This document shows, one piece after another, positions 23,270 through 27,873 of a stretch of 27,873 bases of DNA. The stretch's first letter is position 1. The number at the start of each line of letters is the position of its first letter. This DNA comes from Pseudomonadota bacterium. GTDB taxonomy: Bacteria > Pseudomonadota > Alphaproteobacteria > Rhizobiales > Xanthobacteraceae. The translations under genes were made by a program, and so were the position numbers. Where the stretch lies: the NCBI GenBank assembly GCA_023435725.1, contig JAEYRD010000034.1:1-27873 (forward strand). Direction: 5' to 3'. The notes beneath the pieces were generated by a model. That model was not told the DNA's origin. It worked only from the letters and a program-made list of their open reading frames with translations, and searched no databases.

Positions 23270-24427
23270 ATGAGCACGGCCGCGACGTCCTTACCGGAGA
23301 GGAATGCCGCTGAGGCCGCGGATCTCGTCCTCGGGCCCGAGGCGGCGGCACCCGAGGTGCGGGCACGCCGGGTCCGGCAGCGCCGACAGATGTATGTCGG
23401 CCAGGTGGCGAGCTACTCGCTCGGCGCTTTCGTCCTGCTGCTCTATGCCCATGACGGCGCGATCTCGATCGACATTCCGCCGCTGTTCTGGGTCGGCGGT
23501 CTCCTGATCATCGGCACGTTCACCGTCCTGTCGGAGGCCGGCGTCGGCGACAGGCACACCGACCACTATCTCACCGTCTTCCAGATTTCGGCGCATATGG
23601 CGCTGCAATTCGTGTTCCTGGTGTCGGTGCCGACCGTCGGCGTCGCCTTCATCAGCGTGCTGTTCCTGATCTTCGCCTTCGGCACGCTGCGCATGACCTC
23701 GGCCCAGGCGATGCTGACCTGGGCGCTCGCGGCCATCGGCCTTGCCGCTGTCTTCCTCGCCTCCGACCTGCCGATCGGCATGCCCGTTGCGACGAGGCTG
23801 CAGCGGACCGCCTCGATGCTGTGCTTCGTGCTGGTGATCGGCCAGTGCGCCTTTCTCGGCCTGTTCGGCGCCACGCTGCGCAAGATCCTGTACCGGCGCA
23901 GCATCGAGCTGAAGACGGCCTATCAGCGCATCGAGGAGCTGGCCGAGCTCGACGAGCTCACCGGCTCCTACAACCGCCGCTGCATCATGCGGCTGCTCGA
24001 CGCCGAGATCGAAAAGTCACGGCAGGCGTCGGTGCCCTGCGCGATCGCACTGATCGATCTCGACTGGTTCAAGCGCATCAACGACGCCTACGGCCATCCC
24101 GTCGGCGACGAGGTGCTGCGCACCTTCGCGGTCACCATTTTCGCCAATATCCGCCCGGACGACCGCTTCGGCCGCTACGGCGGCGAGGAATTCCTGCTGC
24201 TGCTGCCGGGCGCCGAAAGCGATGCGGCGTCGCGCATGCTCGAGCGCTTGCGCGGAATCGTCGCCGATCTCGACTGGAGCGCATTCTCCCCCGGCATGCG
24301 GGTGACGATTTCCGCAGGCGTCGTGACGCTGCGCGACAACGATACTGCCGACACGTTACTCGCGCGCGCCGACAGCGCGCTCTACTCCGCCAAGGCGCAA
24401 GGGCGCAACCGAATTACGACGAGCTGA
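23270..24427 (+). CDS. Membrane-bound diguanylate cyclase (GGDEF domain)
   Basis: The 385-residue protein makes the second messenger cyclic di-GMP from two GTP. About six membrane helices span residues 44-202. A short coiled-coil linker (ELKTAYQRIEELAELDELTG) leads into the GGDEF domain at about 228-385. The active site is GGEEF at 304-308, a functional variant. RPDD at 295-298 lies exactly five residues upstream and forms the inhibitory I-site (RxxD), so product feedback is expected. DLDWFKRINDAYGHPVGDEVL and the C-terminal ARADSALYSAKAQGRNRI are also canonical. No EAL domain is present. The membrane part is not a named sensor that I recognise. The DUF2336 gene follows after 63 bases. Confidence 0.94.
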   Translation: MSTAATSLPERNAAEAADLVLGPEAAAPEVRARRVRQRRQMYVGQVASYSLGAFVLLLYAHDGAISIDIPPLFWVGGLLIIGTFTVLSEAGVGDRHTDHYLTVFQISAHMALQFVFLVSVPTVGVAFISVLFLIFAFGTLRMTSAQAMLTWALAAIGLAAVFLASDLPIGMPVATRLQRTASMLCFVLVIGQCAFLGLFGATLRKILYRRSIELKTAYQRIEELAELDELTGSYNRRCIMRLLDAEIEKSRQASVPCAIALIDLDWFKRINDAYGHPVGDEVLRTFAVTIFANIRPDDRFGRYGGEEFLLLLPGAESDAASRMLERLRGIVADLDWSAFSPGMRVTISAGVVTLRDNDTADTLLARADSALYSAKAQGRNRITTS

Positions 24428-24490
24428 CCGATCCATTTTCTCCCGACGCGCGAGAATGCGCCGCCGGACCAAACGCTCCAGGACAGGGCA

Positions 24491-25594
24491 ATGATATCCA
24501 AATCCGAGAAACCATCCGAGAACCTGCTCGAGGAACTGCAGGCCGCACTCTCGCACGGCACCGTTGCGCGCCGGGTCGAGACGCTGCGCCGCGTCACCGA
24601 CCTCTTCGTCAACAACGCGGTGGATTACTCCGACGAGCACACAAAGGTGTACGACGACGTATTCCAGTGCCTGTTCGAGCAGATCGAGACGTCGGCCAGG
24701 GCCCTGCTCGCCGAGCGCCTCGCACCGATCGCGGCCGCACCGCCTAAGATCATCCGAACGCTCGCACTCGACGAGGTCATCGAGGTCGCAGGCCCCGTGC
24801 TGTCGAAATCGGAGCGGCTGGACGAGGCGACCCTGATCGAGATCGCGCGCAGCAGGGGCCAGGCGCATCTGAAGGCGATCTCGCTGCGGCGGGTGCTGTC
24901 GGAAGCGCTGACCGATGTGCTGGTGATGCGCGGCAACGAGGACGTGGTGCAATCGACCGTCAGCAATCCGGGCGCGCAGCTCTCCGAGGGAAGTCTCACC
25001 GACCTCGTCACCCGCGCCGAACGCGACGACGACCTCGCCACCTGCATCGGCCTACGGCCCGACCTACCGCGCCATCACTACCTGAAGCTGGTCGCGAAGG
25101 CGTCTCTGCGCGTGCGCAGGAAGCTGGAGGCCGCCCATCCCGAGCTCGCGGACGAAGTGTCGAGCGTGGTTCAGGAAGCGGCCCGGCGCGTCCGCGCCGC
25201 CGCCACGACCCGGCAGACCGAGATGGCGCGCGCACTGGTCAAGTCGCTGCACGAAGACGGCCGTCTCAACGAGTTCCAGGTCACCGCCTTCGCCGAGCAG
25301 AGTAAATTCGACGAGACCAATGCGGGGCTCGCGGCGCTGGCGGGCGTCCCGATCGAGACCGCCGAGAACATAATGATCGAGAGCCGCAACGAGGGCGTGA
25401 TGATCCTCGCCAAGGTCGCGGGCCTGCAATGGTCAAGCGTGCGCGCGATCATCGCCATGCGCGAAAAGCTGTCCGGCGGCACGCAAATGGACATTCTGAC
25501 GCTGCGCGACACCTACGAGGCCCTGCGCAGCTCGACCGCGCAGCAGGTGCTGCGCTTCCACCGCATGCAGCATAATTCGACGCCGGCGGCCTGA
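24491..25594 (+). CDS. DUF2336 domain protein
   Basis: The 367-residue protein is cytoplasmic, predicted almost all helical, and has the two-part DUF2336 layout. The N-terminal half (TVARRVETLRRVTDLFVNNA, DDVFQCLFEQIETSARALLAERLAP, LALDEVIEVAGPVLSKSERL) resembles HEAT-like helical pairs. The second half runs from LTDLVTRAERDDDLATCIGLRPDLPRHHY to FDETNAGLAALAGVPIETAENIM and SVRAIIAMREKLSGG. No catalytic motif is visible. DUF2336 is widespread in alphaproteobacteria and its function is largely unknown. The diguanylate cyclase upstream in the same direction suggests a link with c-di-GMP signalling, which is inference only. AGG lies seven bases before the ATG. Confidence 0.88.
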   Translation: MISKSEKPSENLLEELQAALSHGTVARRVETLRRVTDLFVNNAVDYSDEHTKVYDDVFQCLFEQIETSARALLAERLAPIAAAPPKIIRTLALDEVIEVAGPVLSKSERLDEATLIEIARSRGQAHLKAISLRRVLSEALTDVLVMRGNEDVVQSTVSNPGAQLSEGSLTDLVTRAERDDDLATCIGLRPDLPRHHYLKLVAKASLRVRRKLEAAHPELADEVSSVVQEAARRVRAAATTRQTEMARALVKSLHEDGRLNEFQVTAFAEQSKFDETNAGLAALAGVPIETAENIMIESRNEGVMILAKVAGLQWSSVRAIIAMREKLSGGTQMDILTLRDTYEALRSSTAQQVLRFHRMQHNSTPAA

Positions 25595-25602
25595 GGCCGG
25601 CG
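25581..25602. terminator. Hairpin spanning the DUF2336 stop codon
   Basis: CGCCGGC (25581-25587) and GCCGGCG (25596-25602) form a GC-rich stem, with the stop codon TGA (25592-25594) in the loop. It lies between two convergent genes and could help end transcription from the left, but no T-run follows, so this is tentative. Confidence 0.35.
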
Positions 25603-25606
25603 GAGC

Positions 25607-25710
25607 TAGAGCCAATTCCGCTCCGATGGAATCGGAAGTGGCCTCTAGATTCTTGTTTGACGCGTTTTCTTTACGCGAACCGGTATCCACTTCGCTCGAA
25701 AACGCTCTAG
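25607..25710. repeat. Dispersed Rhizobiales intergenic element between convergent genes
   Basis: The stretch includes GACGCGTTTTCTTTACGCGA, then ACCGGTATCCACTTCGCTCG and a terminal AAAACGCTCTAG. I recall this wording as a very frequent intergenic element in Bradyrhizobium and other Rhizobiales. It contains small internal inverted repeats (TTCCG...CGGAA; GCGTTTTCTTTACGC). Its terminal CTAG contains the stop codon of the minus-strand nrsF gene. Confidence 0.7.
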
Positions 25711-26345
25711 TACCGCAGGACTTTCGAGCCGACCGCCGCGCCGATCGCCGTCACCGCCGCGGTGGCGATCGTGTACCAGGTCGCGACGAACAGCGGCGAG
25801 TCGTCGGTGCAATGCGTCGCATACAGCGTCGCGGCAAGCCCCGCCGACAAGAGGCCCGCCAGCGCGCCGGCAAGCGCGGGGCGCGAGGGTGCGCCGTGCC
25901 GCAGGCCGAACAATGCGCCCGCGAGCAGCGGCAGCGACATCGCGGGGATTGCCATCAGGCAGGCCCTGGAATTCTTGCCCATCAGCCGCATCGTCATCGG
26001 CATCGCCGGCGCCATCATCGCTTCGCTGCCGATCGCAACCGCAAGCAGGCCCACGGGAAGCAGCAGCAGCCAGCCCCAGCCGCGCATCAAGGCCTCGGGC
26101 CGCGACAGGTGCAGGCTGACGATGATGGCGGGGATTGCGAGCGACAGCGTGACCGCGAACTTCATGTTGAAGAACGGATTGTGCATCGCGCTCATCACGT
26201 CGGCACGCACGCCGAGGGTCGTCGCGAAGATCAGGATCGACAGGGGCGCCGCCACCAGGAGCGCCATCGTCAGCATGGCGCCGACGCGCGGAGCGCGGTG
26301 GGCGTTGTCGGCCGCGAGCGTGCGAATGAGTTGATCGGTATCCAT
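25707..26345 (-). CDS. nrsF: NrsF-type anti-sigma factor (DUF1109)
   Basis: The 212-residue inner-membrane protein has six predicted helices (about 24-44, 62-80, 90-108, 128-147, 155-176, 186-205). It fits DUF1109/NrsF, the negative regulator that holds the sigma factor SigF at the membrane. Cys129 (SRACLMAIP) and Cys179 (YATHCTDD) match, in position and spacing, the two conserved cysteines that I recall being needed to sense chromate and cadmium stress in Caulobacter NrsF. The start ATG is two bases past the sigma stop, so they are cotranslated. The stop TAG lies in the end of a dispersed repeat, yet the length is normal for the family. Confidence 0.9.
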   Translation of the reverse strand: MDTDQLIRTLAADNAHRAPRVGAMLTMALLVAAPLSILIFATTLGVRADVMSAMHNPFFNMKFAVTLSLAIPAIIVSLHLSRPEALMRGWGWLLLLPVGLLAVAIGSEAMMAPAMPMTMRLMGKNSRACLMAIPAMSLPLLAGALFGLRHGAPSRPALAGALAGLLSAGLAATLYATHCTDDSPLFVATWYTIATAAVTAIGAAVGSKVLRY

Positions 26346-26347
26346 GA

Positions 26348-26893
26348 CTAGTGGTCCCGCAGTTTGGCCGTGAGCGCCGCAAGTCCGCGATGCAGCGCGA
26401 CCCGCACCGCACCTTCGCTCATCGAAAATTTCGCCGCCGTGTCCTTGATCGAAGCGCTGTCGACCGCGATCGACTGCAACACGTCGCGCTGGCGCTGAGG
26501 CAGCGTGCCCAGCTGCGCTGCGACCTCGGCCGCCGACGCGGTTTCCTCCGGCGCTTCGCCCGGCAGCGTCTCGGCGAAATCGTCGATGTTGACGAAGGCG
26601 CGCTTGCCGCGCCGCCTGAGCGTGTCGATCAGCTTGTTGCGGGCGATCGCAAACAGCCACGGCGCGAACGGAGCTTCGCTGTCCCAGGTGTGCCGCTTCA
26701 GATGCACCGCCAACAGAATCTCCTGCACGATATCCTCGGCCTGGTCTGGAGGCTGGCCTGCCCGCGCCAGGCCGCGCCTCGCAGCGGCGCGCAGCACCGG
26801 CGTCACCGCCTTTAACAGGCGATGATACGCCGCATCGTCGCCCGCCATGGCCGACCGCATCAGGCCGGTCCACTCGTCCTCACGTCCGCGCAC
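26348..26893 (-). CDS. sigF: SigF-type ECF RNA polymerase sigma factor
   Basis: The 181-residue protein is an ECF sigma factor of the type paired with NrsF. Region 2 contains QPPDQAEDIVQEILLAVHLK and FAPWLFAIARNKLIDTLRRR. A Glu-rich linker (ETLPGEAPEETASAAEVA) follows. Region 4 contains LPQRQRDVLQSIAVDSASIK and AAKFSMSEGAVRVALHRGLA. It starts at GTG 26893, supported by GAGGGG six bases upstream. By analogy to Caulobacter SigF it should drive a small stress regulon, probably for heavy-metal and oxidative challenge. A promoter matching the SigF consensus lies just upstream, so it probably activates its own transcription. Confidence 0.93.
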   Translation of the reverse strand: MRGREDEWTGLMRSAMAGDDAAYHRLLKAVTPVLRAAARRGLARAGQPPDQAEDIVQEILLAVHLKRHTWDSEAPFAPWLFAIARNKLIDTLRRRGKRAFVNIDDFAETLPGEAPEETASAAEVAAQLGTLPQRQRDVLQSIAVDSASIKDTAAKFSMSEGAVRVALHRGLAALTAKLRDH

Positions 26894-26913
26894 GCGCGCC
26901 CCTCACCATGCAA

Positions 26914-26938
26914 TTCGGCCGCTCTTTCAATTTGTTAC
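26914..26938 (-). promoter_or_regulatory. Putative SigF-dependent promoter of sigF-nrsF
   Basis: Read on the minus strand, GTAAC (26938-26934) is followed after 16 bases by CGAA (26917-26914). The Caulobacter SigF consensus, as I recall it, is GTAACC-N16-CGAA, so this is a close match (with a GTAACA hexamer the spacing is 15). It would start transcription about 14 bases before the GTG start codon, with a ribosome site (GAGGGG) in between. The position and fit make autoregulation likely. Confidence 0.68.
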
Positions 26939-26952
26939 GCTGCGCACCCGAG

Positions 26953-26970
26953 GATCACGAATTCGTGATC
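26953..26970. promoter_or_regulatory. 18-bp perfect palindrome, candidate operator
   Basis: GATCACGAATTCGTGATC is its own exact reverse complement. It lies in the gap between the divergent sigF-nrsF operon and the exported-protein gene, about 15 bases upstream of the predicted SigF -35 box. It is not followed by a T-run and looks more like a dimeric repressor or activator site than a terminator. No regulator for it is encoded in the window. Confidence 0.5.
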
Positions 26971-27184
26971 AAGACCAAGCGCCACTGTCCGAGCAGTCGT
27001 GAAAGTCCGCGACGGCTCATAACATCGATCGGTCCCGTCCGCACCCGAAGGCCGGTCGCGATAGGGGCGCCTTGCCCCGTTTTCGCCCGGTGTAGCCCGA
27101 AGATTCCCATTTTCTGCCCCGCTGTGGTCACGCCGCAGCGTCTCTGTTCGCCCCGGGACGGGCGGAATTGGGGAGATCGTCAAC
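26971..27184. other. Upstream region of the exported-protein gene, no gene seen
   Basis: These 214 bases contain no supported open reading frame. No SigF-type GTAAC/CGAA pair is found on the plus strand. A ribosome site (GGGGAGA) lies near 27171-27177, just ahead of the ATG at 27185. Promoter boxes were not identified. Confidence 0.5.
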
Positions 27185-27841
27185 ATGATGAAAGCCAGCG
27201 GGCGCGCGGCATCGATCCTTCTTGCCGGGTTTTTCTTGCTGTTCGGAGGCGTTGCACAGGCAGCGCCGAGTTCGGCTGCAAGCAGCAACTCCGACAGCTC
27301 GGACAAGCAGGCCGATGCAGCCAAGCCGAGCAAGCACCGACGCCACACCTCTAGCCATAGCAGCAGCAAGTCGACGCAGAAATCCGACGACAAGGCTGAC
27401 AAGACGGACGCCGCGCCGAAGGCCAACGAGGCCAAGGCCGGCAATGACGCGCCGGCGGCCGGCCAGATGCCGCCGCAAGTCGCCAATGCCAATGCACAGC
27501 TCGCCGCCGCTGATACACCGACGGCTGCCGCGGCCTCCGCGATGACCGACCGCGCCAACGACAATGTCCAGGCAGCGGCCGATAATACCGCTGCCTCCAA
27601 TGCCGAGGCCCAGGTGGTGGCGCCCGATCAGCTCAACGACCTCGACCGCGCCCTGCAACAGGACAATCCGCCGGCGCAAAAGGCGGTGATTGCCGCAACC
27701 GACGCGCAGCCGCGGCCGGCGCCGGTGATGGCAAGCAGCCAGAGCTCGGCCTGGGACCAGAGCTCCCTGATCGGCAAGATCTTCATCGGTTTCGGCGCGT
27801 TCCTGACACTGGCCTCCGCCGCGCGCATGTTCATGGCCTGA
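27185..27841 (+). CDS. Exported low-complexity protein with C-terminal membrane anchor, unknown function
   Basis: The 218-residue protein has a Sec signal peptide (SILLAGFFLLFGGVAQA, cleavage near AQA/AP). A long hydrophilic, low-complexity middle follows, first Ser/Lys/His/Asp-rich (SKHRRHTSSHSSSKSTQKSD) and then Ala/Asn/Asp-rich. One hydrophobic segment lies near the end (LIGKIFIGFGAFLTLASAAR) before the terminal MFMA. The middle is probably disordered and spans the periplasm. I do not recognise a family and see no catalytic motif. Both ATG codons at 27185 and 27188 are usable. Confidence 0.75.
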   Translation: MMKASGRAASILLAGFFLLFGGVAQAAPSSAASSNSDSSDKQADAAKPSKHRRHTSSHSSSKSTQKSDDKADKTDAAPKANEAKAGNDAPAAGQMPPQVANANAQLAAADTPTAAAASAMTDRANDNVQAAADNTAASNAEAQVVAPDQLNDLDRALQQDNPPAQKAVIAATDAQPRPAPVMASSQSSAWDQSSLIGKIFIGFGAFLTLASAARMFMA

Positions 27842-27873
27842 ACCTGGGGCCTGAGGGGAGCTCGTCCGGGGGG

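Noticed and set aside
1..27873. tRNA, rRNA, insertion sequence or prophage genes
   Set aside because: No tRNA-like cloverleaf, rRNA segment, transposase, integrase or phage protein was recognised anywhere in the window.

Overview
The window is GC-rich chromosomal DNA with tightly packed genes and many 4-bp ATGA start/stop overlaps. It is almost certainly from a Bradyrhizobium-like alphaproteobacterium (Nitrobacteraceae, Rhizobiales). The reasons are the neighbouring TIGR03808-type and TIGR03809-like genes, the gene content, DUF2336/DUF4332/NrsF-type proteins, and several dispersed palindromic repeats that I recall from this group. No rRNA, tRNA, insertion sequence, prophage or CRISPR array is visible. 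Most of the region looks like stable core chromosome with small accessory touches.

Layout. (1) 1-2965, minus strand: a GT87/DUF2029 membrane glycosyltransferase that runs off the left edge, preceded by a HerA-like (DUF853) ATPase. (2) 3316-4115, plus: two small genes, a DUF2267/DUF2780-like protein and a DUF4332 helix-hairpin-helix protein, followed by a perfect 29-bp inverted repeat. (3) 4349-6067: folP-folB-folK, three steps of folate synthesis. (4) 6149-10661: the two subunits of methylmalonyl-CoA mutase with a GFA-family zinc protein between them. Its GTPase chaperone MeaB lies 4.5 kb further on (15136). In between are an orphan MNT-type nucleotidyltransferase, a secreted DUF3298/RsiV-like protein and a complete tripartite tricarboxylate transporter (tctC-tctB-tctA). 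A pyroglutamyl peptidase is translationally coupled to meaB. (5) 16976-19353: a Tat-exported parallel beta-helix protein (TIGR03808 type) converging on a repeat-rich partner (TIGR03809-like), with both stop codons in a single CTAG. (6) 19836-22829, minus: an ECF sigma factor, a membrane anti-sigma factor and a secreted subtilase in one operon, ending in a clear intrinsic terminator. (7) 23270-25594, plus: a membrane diguanylate cyclase and a DUF2336 protein. (8) 25707-26893, minus: a SigF-type ECF sigma factor with its six-TM anti-sigma factor NrsF, preceded by a promoter matching the SigF consensus. (9) 27185-27841: an exported Ala/Ser/Lys-rich protein with a C-terminal membrane anchor.

How the genes work together. 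The mutase subunits plus MeaB form the B12-dependent step that turns methylmalonyl-CoA into succinyl-CoA; the embedded Tct transporter may feed organic acids into the same metabolism. Two separate ECF sigma/anti-sigma systems respond to the cell envelope or to stress. The most unusual is the sigma/anti-sigma/subtilase operon: the periplasmic domain of the anti-sigma factor has the same predicted layout as the propeptide of the adjacent protease, which suggests a feedback circuit in which the protease and anti-sigma factor recognise each other.
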